NCBI RefSeq assembly: GCF_014897315.1
Contig: NZ_JABUYL010000004.1
Coordinates: forward strand, 179,356 to 243,355
Length of the DNA: 64,000 nucleotides
Source: Proteus sp. FME41
Lineage (GTDB): Bacteria; Pseudomonadota; Gammaproteobacteria; Enterobacterales; Enterobacteriaceae
Direction: 5' to 3'
The position numbers were made by a program, and so were the translations under genes. Every line of letters begins with the position of its first letter. The stretch's first letter is position 1. The notes below the pieces were generated by a model, which worked only from the letters and a program-made list of their open reading frames with translations, ran no database searches and was not told where the DNA came from. Shown here piece after piece: positions 50,793-60,544 of this stretch.

Positions 50793-51818
50793 TTATATAT
50801 CCTTATTTTATGTTGTATTTTTTGTCAGGAGTTTATGTTGTGTCTAACGGTATGTATAAATCTAGGCATAAAATGGATGAAGTGCGAGGAAAGAATTATG
50901 TCAAAATGTTTCTGATAAAAAGATTAACTGACAAAAATAATTAGCGATAAATATCGCATGTGTTGCTTTTTTTAATTTTATTCTCTGCTTTTATTCTTAT
51001 ACTAGTTATACTAACTTTAAACTGAGTGTGTAAAAAACAAATAGTCTTCATTGATGGCAAATGAAAGACTAAAAATTCTCTTTGATTTACAAAACAAAAT
51101 TAAAATTTGACTAAATGATGTATTAAATAGACAAAGCATAATGAATTTTTTTGATAAAAATTGCTAGAAAAAAAGATAAAGTCAAAAAATAAGTTTTATT
51201 TTCTCTAAAAAAGAACTTCGCTATCTAACTTAATGTTATCAAGATCACAAAAATGGAAGATGAATATTGAGTGTATTTTAGTCGTTGCTTTTATATTTCT
51301 TAACTAAATGATGCTAATTTATAGAGAGATATTCATTTCTCAGTCAATGTAATGATTAAATTTTCTTTATTATAAGAACGATGTAAAAATAATGATGATA
51401 AAAATAATTAATGCATTGCTCGATTCAATTAAATTGTATTTAATTTAAGCATTATTACTGTTTTTTTGTAGGAAGATAAAATTATTTTTTTGTAACTACC
51501 TATATTTAAAGGTGATTTTTATTTTTCTATTTTAATTTATATTACTATCCATAGCCAATCAAAAAAATATAGCATTAAAATTACTTATGATAAATAAAAT
51601 AAAAATAAATTATTTGTCGAATTTGTTTTTTCTTAAAAAAATAAGATATTAATTTATTTATTAAATAATCTTACGGTTATCATTATTTATTTCTGTTTAT
51701 TTTTGTTTTTTATTTTTGTATTTCTGCTTTTTTTTGCTTTTAATAAATAACATATGATTGTAATCACAATCCCATAACAACTAATAAACTAAAGTTGTTG
51801 CCATAGAGGTAACATTAA
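50793..51818. other. 1-kb AT-rich stretch without genes
   Basis: No frame above about 30 codons looks coding. It separates two divergent genes. A bulged hairpin (TAGTCTTCATT / AATGAAAGACTA) lies at about 51042-51072. Near the right end are two operator-like repeats listed separately. Composition is extreme (long A and T tracts), compatible with H-NS-type silencing or an unseen small RNA. Confidence 0.55.
51756..51799. promoter_or_regulatory. Two inverted repeats ahead of the HTH-ribokinase gene
   Basis: GATTGT-AATC-ACAATC (51756-51771) and AACAACT-N10-AGTTGTT (51776-51799) stand side by side 20-60 bp upstream of the start. Both are candidate operators; the DeoR-type domain of the product itself is the likely binder of one of them. 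Confidence 0.5.
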
Positions 51819-53039
51819 ATGAAAGCAGAACGTCATAAAAAAATAATTAATCTGATTAAAGGTCATGGTGCAGTAAAAGTTTCTGTTTTAGCAAAAGAAC
51901 TTGATGTTACCAAAGAAACAATACGATCAGATTTAAATACGCTGTCTGAAAAGGGAATTGTAAAACGATGCCATGGTGGCGCTTTTATAGAATTTGAAAC
52001 GTTGGATAAAGTTGCTAAAAAAGAAATTATACAATTTCTAGAATGTAATGATCAAATTGATAAAAATGATTTAGTAAATAGAACAGCAATAAATAAGGTG
52101 TGCGTACTAGGTTCATTTAATGTTGATATGATTAGCTATTTACCTAGATTGCCAGAAGCTGGGGAATCTTTATTATCGAATAAATTTATCTTCTCACCAG
52201 GAGGTAAAGGCTGTAACCAGGCGTTAGCCGCAAGTTATGCTGATGCGCAAGTACATTTTATTACTAAAATAGGCACTGATCAATTTAGTGATTATGCCGT
52301 TAATTTTATATCGTCATCAAGAATAAAAACATCAACGATATATCAAACTGAAAATTATCAAACGGGCACCGCCTCTATTTTTGTTTCAGAAGAAAGTGGA
52401 GAGAATATTATTTCTATCTATTCAGGCTCTAATATGGATATATCAGCAGATGAAGTGAAGATACAAAAAGATAAAATCATTGATGCAGATATCATTTTAT
52501 TGCAATTGGAAACAAATATTGAAGCACTAAAAGAAATAATTTCTATTGGAAATGAAAATAATATTCCTATTATTCTTAATCCAGCACCTTATAACAAAGT
52601 AGTGAATGAATTACTTCCAATGATAGATGTGTTAACACCTAATGAAACGGAAGCGAGTTTATTATCTGGAATAGAAGTACTTGATTTAGAATCTGCAAAA
52701 AATGCCGCAGTTTCTATTTATCAACAAGGCGTAAATAAGGTGGTTATTACGCTGGGTAGTAAAGGTTCGTTAGCATATGACGGATATAAGTATATTTACT
52801 CGCCGGCATATCCGGCGGTTGTAAAGAATACCGCAGGGGCTGGTGATGCTTTTAATGGCGCACTCGCCGCTTCATTAGCAAAAGGAAAGCAGTTTTCTTA
52901 TGCGTTACGCTATGCATCAGCTTTTTCATCATTAGCTGTTGAGACGAGTAATGCTTCAGAAATGCCTGAAGATATTAATGTCATGCATCGCATCAATCAA
53001 ACAACATATTCACAGATTGTCACCCAATCCCCTGAATAA
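51819..53039 (+). CDS. DeoR-type HTH fused to ribokinase (PfkB)
   Basis: 406 residues. Residues 1-55 are a DeoR winged helix (RHKKIINLIKGHGAVKVSVL; ELDVTKETIRSDLNTLSEKG). Residues about 92-395 are a complete ribokinase: GSFNVDMISYLPRLPEAGES, FSPGGKGCNQALAASYADA, LQLETNIEALKEI, NPAPYN, TPNETEA, and the catalytic NTAGAGDAFNGALAASL (anion hole and Asp base). The fusion could be a sugar-kinase that senses its own substrate and controls the operon. Ribosome site AGAGGTAA. Confidence 0.88.
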   Translation: MKAERHKKIINLIKGHGAVKVSVLAKELDVTKETIRSDLNTLSEKGIVKRCHGGAFIEFETLDKVAKKEIIQFLECNDQIDKNDLVNRTAINKVCVLGSFNVDMISYLPRLPEAGESLLSNKFIFSPGGKGCNQALAASYADAQVHFITKIGTDQFSDYAVNFISSSRIKTSTIYQTENYQTGTASIFVSEESGENIISIYSGSNMDISADEVKIQKDKIIDADIILLQLETNIEALKEIISIGNENNIPIILNPAPYNKVVNELLPMIDVLTPNETEASLLSGIEVLDLESAKNAAVSIYQQGVNKVVITLGSKGSLAYDGYKYIYSPAYPAVVKNTAGAGDAFNGALAASLAKGKQFSYALRYASAFSSLAVETSNASEMPEDINVMHRINQTTYSQIVTQSPE

Positions 53040-53066
53040 ATAATCTTTTTTGAAAGAGGAATAAAA

Positions 53067-53804
53067 ATGAAAATCTTATTTATTGGTGAGTCATGGCATA
53101 TTCATATGATCCACTCTAAAGGCTACGACAGCTTTACGTCCAGCAAATATGAAGAGGGCTCAACATTCTTATTAAGTTGCTTAAGAGAGAAAGGTATTGA
53201 AGTTGATTATATGCCAGCTCATACCGTTCAAGTTGCTTTTCCACAAACTGCAGAAGCCTTAGCTAAATATGATGTCATTGTGATTAGTGATATTGGCGCT
53301 AATACCTTCCTTCTGCAAAACGACACATTCTATAACATGAAAGTCATCCCTAATGCGTTGGGGTTAATTAAAGAGTTTGTGGTTAATGGTGGTGGCTTAT
53401 TAATGATAGGTGGTTACTTGTCATTTATGGGTATTGAAGCCAAAGCAAACTATAAAAACACATTACTTGCAGAAGTTCTGCCTGTGGAAATGCTAGATGG
53501 TGATGATCGTGTTGAAGCACCTGAAGGAATATTTGCAAACGCGGTTAATGCAAACCACGAGTCAGTAAAAGGTTTTGGTGAATGGCCGATGTTCCTTGGC
53601 TATAACAAAGTATCAGCCAAAGAGAAGACAGAAACTGTATTAAATATTGGTGAAGATCCACTACTGGTATTTGGTCAATTTGAAAAAGGAAAAACGGGTT
53701 GCTTTATGAGCGACTGTTCGCCGCACTGGGGAAGTAAAGAGTTTTTAGCATGGCCTCATTATGCGGATATGTGGGTCAACATTCTTAAACAAGTTGCCCG
53801 TTAA
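53067..53804 (+). CDS. GATase1-like protein (PF07090 type)
   Basis: 245 residues with AAAGAGGAA before the ATG. Starts MKILFIGESWHIHMIHSKGY; core VIVISDIGANTFLLQ, VNGGGLLMIGGYLSFMGI. Resembles glutamine-amidotransferase-like class I folds, but no Cys nucleophile stands at the expected elbow (the GGY segment lacks it), so it is likely not a classical amidotransferase. Second gene of the sugar operon. Confidence 0.7.
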   Translation: MKILFIGESWHIHMIHSKGYDSFTSSKYEEGSTFLLSCLREKGIEVDYMPAHTVQVAFPQTAEALAKYDVIVISDIGANTFLLQNDTFYNMKVIPNALGLIKEFVVNGGGLLMIGGYLSFMGIEAKANYKNTLLAEVLPVEMLDGDDRVEAPEGIFANAVNANHESVKGFGEWPMFLGYNKVSAKEKTETVLNIGEDPLLVFGQFEKGKTGCFMSDCSPHWGSKEFLAWPHYADMWVNILKQVAR

Positions 53805-53840
53805 TTTAGATTAATAAGCACTGTCATAAAAAGTAAAAAA

Positions 53841-53862
53841 GCGCAGAGTTGCCGCTCTGCGC
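53841..53862. terminator. Intercistronic hairpin
   Basis: GCGCAGAG / CTCTGCGC with a 6-nt loop between the GATase1-like and transporter genes. It has a six-A run before it and none after, so only minus-strand transcripts would be terminated; on the plus strand it may protect the upstream message. Confidence 0.5.
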
Positions 53863-53933
53863 GAATAAAAACCGATTACTTGAAAAATAAAAAAAGAAAT
53901 CACTCATAGCCAATAATCCAAAAGGAACATCTT

Positions 53934-54890
53934 ATGAGTACAAAAACTTTATCAACACCTTTGCTGATGTTAGCAACCGTGTTAGCAGGTATGCTATCAC
54001 CAATGCAATCAGCGGTGAATGGGCAGTTAGGGCATGTCTTAAAAGACGGTAACGCCAGTGCGGTTATCTCTTTTGCTAGTGGTTTAGTGGTCATGTTTTT
54101 TATCATTATGTCGAAAAAACAGTACCGTCAGCAATTTGCTTCAATTCCAAGTTTAATTAAAACGCGCAAAATTCCATTATGGAACTGGTTTGCGGGTCTT
54201 TGTGGTGCAATGGTTGTTTTCTCTGAGGGCGCTTCTGCGAGTGCATTAGGGATTGCAACTTTCCAAACAGCCTTAATTTCAGCACTCTTATTATCAGGCT
54301 TATTATGTGATCGCTTTGGTGTGGGTGTTGATGAGAAAAAATATTTCACCTCATATCGTGTATTAGGTGCTGTGTTAGCCGTTGTTGCAACGTTATTTGT
54401 GGTATCTCCACAATGGCACTCAACGTCCTTTATTTATTTAGCTATCTTACCTTTCCTTGCAGGTCTATTAGCCGGTTGGCAGCCAGCAGGTAACTCTAAA
54501 GTTGCAGAAGCAACAGGTTCTATGATGGTGTCTATCACTTGGAACTTTATCGTTGGCTTCACCGTTTTAACCATTGCTCTTATTGTTCGTATGGCATTAG
54601 GTCATATCACTCTTGAATTACCAGGTACTTGGTGGATGTATTTAGGCGGTCCTTTAGGACTCATGTCTATCGCATTAATGGCTATTTTAGTTCGTGGTTT
54701 AGGCTTACTGATGTTAGGTGTTGCTTCAACAGCGGGTCAATTATTAGGTTCTGTCTTAATTGATATGTTATTACCTGCATTAGGCAATACCGTCTATTTA
54801 GTGACAATTATTGGTACATTATTTGCGTTAGTGGGGGCGATTGTCACCACAATCCCAGAATTCAGAGCCGCTAAATCAGTTAAAGCGTAG
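53934..54890 (+). CDS. YdcZ-type DMT-family transporter
   Basis: 318 residues, ten hydrophobic helices in two similar halves, each with the YdcZ (DUF606) layout: AGMLSPMQSAVNGQLGHVLK in half one, LLAGWQPAGNSKVAEATGS in half two. A likely uptake or export protein for the operon substrate. Ribosome site AAGGAAC. The next gene starts 10 nt after the stop. Confidence 0.8.
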   Translation: MSTKTLSTPLLMLATVLAGMLSPMQSAVNGQLGHVLKDGNASAVISFASGLVVMFFIIMSKKQYRQQFASIPSLIKTRKIPLWNWFAGLCGAMVVFSEGASASALGIATFQTALISALLLSGLLCDRFGVGVDEKKYFTSYRVLGAVLAVVATLFVVSPQWHSTSFIYLAILPFLAGLLAGWQPAGNSKVAEATGSMMVSITWNFIVGFTVLTIALIVRMALGHITLELPGTWWMYLGGPLGLMSIALMAILVRGLGLLMLGVASTAGQLLGSVLIDMLLPALGNTVYLVTIIGTLFALVGAIVTTIPEFRAAKSVKA

Positions 54891-54900
54891 GAGTAGCGTA

Positions 54901-55932
54901 ATGAAAGGTTATATTCAAACTGTAACGGGCCCCATTAAAAAAGAAGATATGGGACTGACATTGCCCCATGAACACCTGTTTAATGATCTCTCAGGTGTTG
55001 TTGATGAACCTTTTTATGAATTCTCGCATGTATTAGTTGATAAGAAAGTCAGTGCAGATATTCAGTGGGGACTTAAATATGATCCTTATTGCTGTTGCGA
55101 CAATATGGATAAAAAGCCAATTGAAGATGTTATTTTTGAATTAAATAATTTTAAAGAATTAGGCGGCAGAACTATCGTTGATGCTACCGGTTCTTCTTCT
55201 ATTGGGCGCGATATTAGAAAACTAAGACAAGTTGCAGAAATAACAGGAATTAATGTTGTTGCTTCATCAGGACTTTATATTGAAAAGTTTGAAGGTCAAC
55301 GTCTTGCTGATGATATAGATGCAATGGCGAAAATTATTGATGACGAACTAAATATAGGTATTGATGGTACAGATATTCGTGCGGGAATGATCGGTGAAAT
55401 TGGGGTTTCTCCTTTCTTTACAGATGGAGAGAAAAATAGCCTTCGTGCGGCCGCTATTGCCCAAAATAATAACCCTCATGCCTCAATGAATATTCATATG
55501 CCAGGTTGGCAGCGCCGTGGCGATGAAGTTTTAGATATTTTATTAACTGAAATGGGGTGTAATCCCGCTAAAATTTCATTGGCTCACTCTGACCCTTCAG
55601 GGAAAGATATTGATTATCAATGTAAAATGCTTGATCGCGGTGTTTGGCTTGAGTTTGATATGATTGGTCTTGATATCTCGTTTCCTAAAGAAGGTGCAGC
55701 ACCTAGCGTTATGGACACTGTTAACGCTGTCGCGACCTTAATTGAAAGAGGTTACGGTAGCCAAATTGTATTAAGTCATGATGTGTTTTTAAAACAGATG
55801 TGGGCAAAAAATGGCGGTAATGGTTGGGGATTTGTGCCTAATGTATTTCTGTCATTATTAGCTCAACGAGGCATTGATAAATCGATTATTGATAAGTTAT
55901 GTGTTGATAATCCTGCAAATTTATTGGCTTAA
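54901..55932 (+). CDS. Phosphotriesterase-family metal hydrolase
   Basis: 343 residues from ATG 54901 (GGAG at 8 nt). TIM-barrel metal ligands of the family: TLPHEHLFND (His-x-His), GEIGVS near the carboxylated-Lys/Glu region, NIHMPGW, SLAHSDP, and VLSHDVFLK with the final Asp. Family members are lactonases or phosphodiesterases more often than true phosphotriesterases. In this operon it could open a sugar lactone or release a sugar for the ribokinase-type enzyme; this is a guess from context. Confidence 0.85.
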   Translation: MKGYIQTVTGPIKKEDMGLTLPHEHLFNDLSGVVDEPFYEFSHVLVDKKVSADIQWGLKYDPYCCCDNMDKKPIEDVIFELNNFKELGGRTIVDATGSSSIGRDIRKLRQVAEITGINVVASSGLYIEKFEGQRLADDIDAMAKIIDDELNIGIDGTDIRAGMIGEIGVSPFFTDGEKNSLRAAAIAQNNNPHASMNIHMPGWQRRGDEVLDILLTEMGCNPAKISLAHSDPSGKDIDYQCKMLDRGVWLEFDMIGLDISFPKEGAAPSVMDTVNAVATLIERGYGSQIVLSHDVFLKQMWAKNGGNGWGFVPNVFLSLLAQRGIDKSIIDKLCVDNPANLLA

Positions 55933-55978
55933 ATCTGTGTTCAAATAAATAACAATAAGTATATTCCTTTAAATAGTT

Positions 55979-56012
55979 AGCGGCATCTTTAAAGTGCCGC
56001 TTTTTTATTTTT
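55979..56012 (+). terminator. Terminator of the ribokinase operon
   Basis: AGCGGCA / TGCCGCT around TCTTTAAAG, followed by TTTTTTATTTTTT. Confidence 0.9.
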
Positions 56013-56057
56013 TCATCACTATCACTGTGATGGTTCAATGAATATTACTTAAAGGCA

Positions 56058-57038
56058 TCAGCGTAAATGATAATTTTCAATATAACGTAATGAATGCGTT
56101 GAACCATTAATCACTAAAGAGTGGGTATGTAGATATTGAGCTTGTTGATTAACACCCGATAAAAGATCACCTGCTGTAATGGCTGTTGCGGCAAACATCA
56201 CATCTTGATTACGCACTAATGTATCTAACGATAATTTGATATTTACATCGGTACCCATTTTATGGCAACGAGCGATTTCACTAACAGTAAGCTCTCTATT
56301 TTCTGCACTGTTTCCTTTGGCAATATCTCGAGTAATTAAACGTGCTTGCATATCTCCGCCCAATGCTTTGGCAATCGCCGCACTAATTACTCCTTCAGGA
56401 GCGCCGCCAATGCCATACATAACATCAATACTGTTGTCTGGCATTGTGGCATATAAAGACGCGAGCACATCACCATCAGGTAGGGTAATGACATTAATAC
56501 CTTTCGATCGTAAATCTTTAATAATATCGAGGTGACGAGGTTTATCTAAAATAGCGAGAGTTAACTGCTCAATAGATTTATTTAATGTTTGTGCAATAGC
56601 ATCAAGGTTATATTCAAGGCAATGGTTAAGGTCAATGACACCGGCAGCTTGCTTACCAACAATCAGTTTTTCCATATACATGTCAGGAGCTTGTAAAAAA
56701 CTGCCCTCAAAGCCTGCAGCTAAAATAGCAAGAGAATTGTTTTCACCCGTTGCCACCATACGAGTACCGTCAATGGGATCAACGGCAATTTCTATTTTAT
56801 CGCCTTTCCCATTACCTACTTTTTCGCCAATATAGAGCATAGGTGCTTCGTCTATTTCACCTTCACCAATGACAATTTCACCATTGATATCTAGATTGTT
56901 TAAACGTTCGCGCATTGCATTAACGGCAGCGTTATCTGCTGCGTTTTTATTTTGTTTTCCGATCCAAGGCATTGCTGCAATGGCGGCGGCTTCTGTAACA
57001 GAAGCAATCGCATGAGTTAATTCGTCATTTAATTTCAT
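56058..57038 (-). CDS. glpX: Class II fructose-1,6-bisphosphatase (GlpX/YggF)
   Basis: 326 residues. Signature pieces: VIGEGEIDEAPMLYIGEKVG, IAVDPIDGTRMVATGENNSL (metal-binding D-P-x-D/E-G-T), APDMYMEKLIVG, LPDGDVLAS, and YGIGGAPEGVISAAIAKALG. Dephosphorylates fructose 1,6-bisphosphate in gluconeogenesis. It lies alone, not beside glpFK, so it could be the YggF-type paralogue. VDPIDG has Asp where E. coli GlpX has Glu, still acidic. Confidence 0.9.
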   Translation of the reverse strand: MKLNDELTHAIASVTEAAAIAAMPWIGKQNKNAADNAAVNAMRERLNNLDINGEIVIGEGEIDEAPMLYIGEKVGNGKGDKIEIAVDPIDGTRMVATGENNSLAILAAGFEGSFLQAPDMYMEKLIVGKQAAGVIDLNHCLEYNLDAIAQTLNKSIEQLTLAILDKPRHLDIIKDLRSKGINVITLPDGDVLASLYATMPDNSIDVMYGIGGAPEGVISAAIAKALGGDMQARLITRDIAKGNSAENRELTVSEIARCHKMGTDVNIKLSLDTLVRNQDVMFAATAITAGDLLSGVNQQAQYLHTHSLVINGSTHSLRYIENYHLR

Positions 57039-57244
57039 ATTATGAGTGTATTTTTTGATGAAAAGAGAAAATTAAAATAGGTTATTGATGATACCTTTTT
57101 TTTGAAATTGTGTGCTAGGTTTAAATCAAGAGTGTTTAAAATAGGGCATTTAGGAATTAACTAAGATTAATCTGTGAAAATTTAAGTATAACTAAGGTAA
57201 AGAGATTAAAAGCATGTAATGCTTTATTCAAAAGGAATAGGTTT

Positions 57245-60200
57245 ATGGAGGATATTTTGACGCTTATTATTGCGATATTTGTCGTAGTGTCTTTGTATTG
57301 GCAATATCATTCTTATACAAATACCAATTCATTGTTGTATCGAATTAAACAGCTTGAAGAAAAGCTTATCGAGCAACAAGAAAAATTATTTAAGTTATTA
57401 AATAAAGGTAACTCTGCTGATACTAGCGCAGATTTTGACACTCATAAAAATGAAATTAAGGATTTATCACCAGAGATAAAAAGAGACTCAAAATCAACAA
57501 TATCAATTTATCAGCCTCAAGATAAAACGTCTATTAATCCAACTGAAAGGATGCAAAATCCGGCGGAAAATAAAGAAACGTCGGTATATCAACAAGCGCA
57601 AGCATCACAAGGAACAACATTTGATAAAGTTTCTCCTAAGGAACAATCTCCGATTGCTAATGCTTCTATTATTACCCAAGAATGTAATGTAGAAAATAGA
57701 CAATCTAATAAACCAGACATAACAACGTCATCAATTCCAACTCAACAAGAGCCAGCAACTTACCAACCTAAAACCTCGACAAGTCGTTTTGCTCACCATT
57801 ATCAAAAAGAGCCGAAGCAAACATCGATTGATGTTACGCAACGTCAAACTTCAGAGAATAATACAACGGTGGCAAGTGCGACTCTTTCAGCGCCTAAAAT
57901 ATCGGATTCAAATACGGCCACAAATAAAGTCAATAGACCAGCATCTCAGTACCGACCAGCTGTAAATACGGGTCATCAAGCTCAGCAAAAATCAATTATT
58001 GGACTTATTTGGAATTGGGTCGTAACAGGAAATCCGTTGGCTAAAATAGGGATGCTATTGCTCTTTTTTGGTCTTTCCTATTTGCTTAAATACAGCATTG
58101 AAAATGAACTTGTATCGGCATCAACACGCTTAATGATGGCAGGAGGAGGATGTTTAGCGTTATTAGGTATTGGCTGGTGGCTTAGAAAGAAAAATCTGAT
58201 ATATGCGCTGATTTTACAAGGTGGCGGCATAGGCGGTCTTTATATTACTATTTTTGCAGCGACTAAAATTTATGATTTTATTCCTATTGGTATCGCTTTA
58301 GCCATTATGGTGTTTATCTGTTTGGTCAGTGTTATTTTAGCGGTTCTTCATCGAGCGATTAGTTTAGCGGTATTAGCTTCATTAGGTGGCTATTTAGCTC
58401 CTGTCTTATTATCTACAGGAAGTGGCAATTATGTTGCCTTGTTTAGTTATTACCTGATCCTTTCAATTGGTATTCTTGTTATTAGTCATTGGCAAGTTTG
58501 GCGTTTATTAAACCTTATTGGTTTTGCTTTTACTTTTGGTATCGGTTTTATGTGGGCAATACCAAATTATACTCATGCCGATTACTTACCTTGCCAACTT
58601 TTCTTAATCGCTAACTGGTTTATTTTTGGTGTAGCAACTGAACTTTCAACCTTAAAAAATAAGCTGAAACTCAATCTGCCTTTTGATGCCACATTACTAT
58701 TTGGTACGCCACTAATCGGTTTTATCTTTCAACATCGATTAGCATCAGAATGGGAATACGGTGTTGCTATTGCTTCTTCGCTTTATGGGTTGGCCTATTT
58801 TGCACTGAGTTGGTTTGCGCTTAAGCGCTATCGTGAAGAAGGTAAATTACTGGCTATTGCCTTCTTTATGCTATCCGTCACCTTTGCAACTTTGGCTGTC
58901 CCATTTGCGTTCTCTGCTGAATGGACATCGATTGTATGGGCAATTGAAGGGGTGATGATCCTCGCATTTTCTGTTTTACAGCAACAAAATAAGCCCGCTA
59001 TTGCAGGGACTATTTTAGTTGCGGTTTCTTTTGTTTTATTATTTAACACGAGTGTTGTTTCGTTAGGTGATTGGCTAATGTTTATAACACAAGTGATTGT
59101 TGTATTTGCGGTTGCAGTACTGTGGTATCGAGCTAAATTTACTAATATTGATCATCGAACTATTGGATATGTAACACTATTTATTGCTGCGGTGAGTTGG
59201 GGATATTGCGTATTCACTTTACAAGAGTATGGCGAATATTGGTTCTCTCCGAGTGCGAAAGCCATTACTTTTGCCTTTATTCTTATTAGTTGCTGGGGAA
59301 TGTATTTTGTAGGTAAAAAAACACAATTCTCTGAATTAGCGAGTTGCTCTGTTTTATTGTGGCCAATGTCAGCGCTTATTATGCTAGTGTATATTTTCCT
59401 AGCTGGATCATTAATTGACAATTGGTTAAGTGCCATTGTATGGATAGCAATATTTGCAAGTGGCTTCTATTTACTTAAGGTTAATACGTTATTGCCTACA
59501 CAAAGGTTAAATAAAGCATTAATCCATATTATACATCTTGTTTTTATTGGACTCTTTTTATTCACTGAAATAGTCTGGTTAATGGATACCACTTACCTTT
59601 ATGCAAGCCTACACTTTGCGAGTGTTATTTTCGCCATCAGTTTATATATAGCAATAAGCGCTATGCTCGTGATAAAAATCAGCTGGATAAAAACGTATCA
59701 AAATACTTATTTAGCAATGACAATCCCTGTATTAGTTTTGTTGGCACTTTCTTTAATTTTTGCAAACTTTAATAGTGGTACTGAAAGTGGTGTTACATTT
59801 ATACCACTCTTTAATCTGATGGATCTTATTGGAATTATTGGAATAGGTGTGGGCTATAAATATATTTCAATAATAAAACAGTCTTCTAAATATCAACAGT
59901 TATTGCAAAATAATTTACCGATGTACAATTATATTATTCCTGCAATGATCTTCTGGTGGGCTAATGGTATTTTATTAAGAGGACTTGTATTTGCAACAGA
60001 TATTGATTGGGCAAGTTATGAAATCATTAACTCTAAAGTAATTCAAACCGTATTAGCTATTGTTTGGGCTATTACTGCGCTAGTCACGATGGTATTGGCA
60101 ACACGCAAAAAATCACGTTCGAGTTGGTTTATTGGTGGGGTGTTATTGGCTGTTGTTATTGCTAAACTTTTCTTAATTGATACATCGTTAAGTAGCGGAT

Positions 60201-60304
60201 TACTCAGAGCATTGGCCTTTATTGGTGTTGCAATACTGATTTTATTAATTGGATATTTCTCACCATTACCACCTAAAAAGCAAAGTAACAATACATCAAT
60301 ATAG
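57245..60304 (+). CDS. DUF2339 polytopic membrane protein
   Basis: 1019 residues. One N-terminal helix (LTLIIAIFVVVSLYWQYH), a short coiled coil (YRIKQLEEKLIEQQEKLFKL), then a 200-residue Gln/Thr/Ser-rich linker, then more than 20 hydrophobic helices from about residue 260 to the end. WNWVVTGNPLAKIGMLLLFF and GLSYLLKYSIENEL mark the DUF2339 family. Function unknown; the size and cell-envelope location are typical. Confidence 0.85.
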   Translation: MEDILTLIIAIFVVVSLYWQYHSYTNTNSLLYRIKQLEEKLIEQQEKLFKLLNKGNSADTSADFDTHKNEIKDLSPEIKRDSKSTISIYQPQDKTSINPTERMQNPAENKETSVYQQAQASQGTTFDKVSPKEQSPIANASIITQECNVENRQSNKPDITTSSIPTQQEPATYQPKTSTSRFAHHYQKEPKQTSIDVTQRQTSENNTTVASATLSAPKISDSNTATNKVNRPASQYRPAVNTGHQAQQKSIIGLIWNWVVTGNPLAKIGMLLLFFGLSYLLKYSIENELVSASTRLMMAGGGCLALLGIGWWLRKKNLIYALILQGGGIGGLYITIFAATKIYDFIPIGIALAIMVFICLVSVILAVLHRAISLAVLASLGGYLAPVLLSTGSGNYVALFSYYLILSIGILVISHWQVWRLLNLIGFAFTFGIGFMWAIPNYTHADYLPCQLFLIANWFIFGVATELSTLKNKLKLNLPFDATLLFGTPLIGFIFQHRLASEWEYGVAIASSLYGLAYFALSWFALKRYREEGKLLAIAFFMLSVTFATLAVPFAFSAEWTSIVWAIEGVMILAFSVLQQQNKPAIAGTILVAVSFVLLFNTSVVSLGDWLMFITQVIVVFAVAVLWYRAKFTNIDHRTIGYVTLFIAAVSWGYCVFTLQEYGEYWFSPSAKAITFAFILISCWGMYFVGKKTQFSELASCSVLLWPMSALIMLVYIFLAGSLIDNWLSAIVWIAIFASGFYLLKVNTLLPTQRLNKALIHIIHLVFIGLFLFTEIVWLMDTTYLYASLHFASVIFAISLYIAISAMLVIKISWIKTYQNTYLAMTIPVLVLLALSLIFANFNSGTESGVTFIPLFNLMDLIGIIGIGVGYKYISIIKQSSKYQQLLQNNLPMYNYIIPAMIFWWANGILLRGLVFATDIDWASYEIINSKVIQTVLAIVWAITALVTMVLATRKKSRSSWFIGGVLLAVVIAKLFLIDTSLSSGLLRALAFIGVAILILLIGYFSPLPPKKQSNNTSI

Positions 60305-60341
60305 CGGTTTCTAGATTTAAAATAGGTGAATTGTAGAAAAG

Positions 60342-60377
60342 TAAGCCACTCATTACTTTAAAGTAATGAGTGGCTTA
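60342..60377. terminator. 36-bp perfect palindrome between DUF2339 gene and uvrY
   Basis: TAAGCCACTCATTACTTT followed by its exact complement. It would form an 18-bp stem on either strand. Following bases are AAAATGAGG, so no U-run on the plus strand; CTTTTC on the minus side is a weak one. Likely a bidirectional terminator or cruciform. Confidence 0.6.
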
Positions 60378-60544
60378 AAAATGAGGAGAAAATCTATGTA
60401 TCAAGGCCAATGTTTGTTGTCATTAAATGTTCATTAAAATAAAAGCTAGAACGTTAATTATTATTACAATATGATGCTCACTCTACTAAATTAAACAATA
60501 ATAAATCATTATTTGTTAGACTATTATTTAAAAGGGAAATGTTA

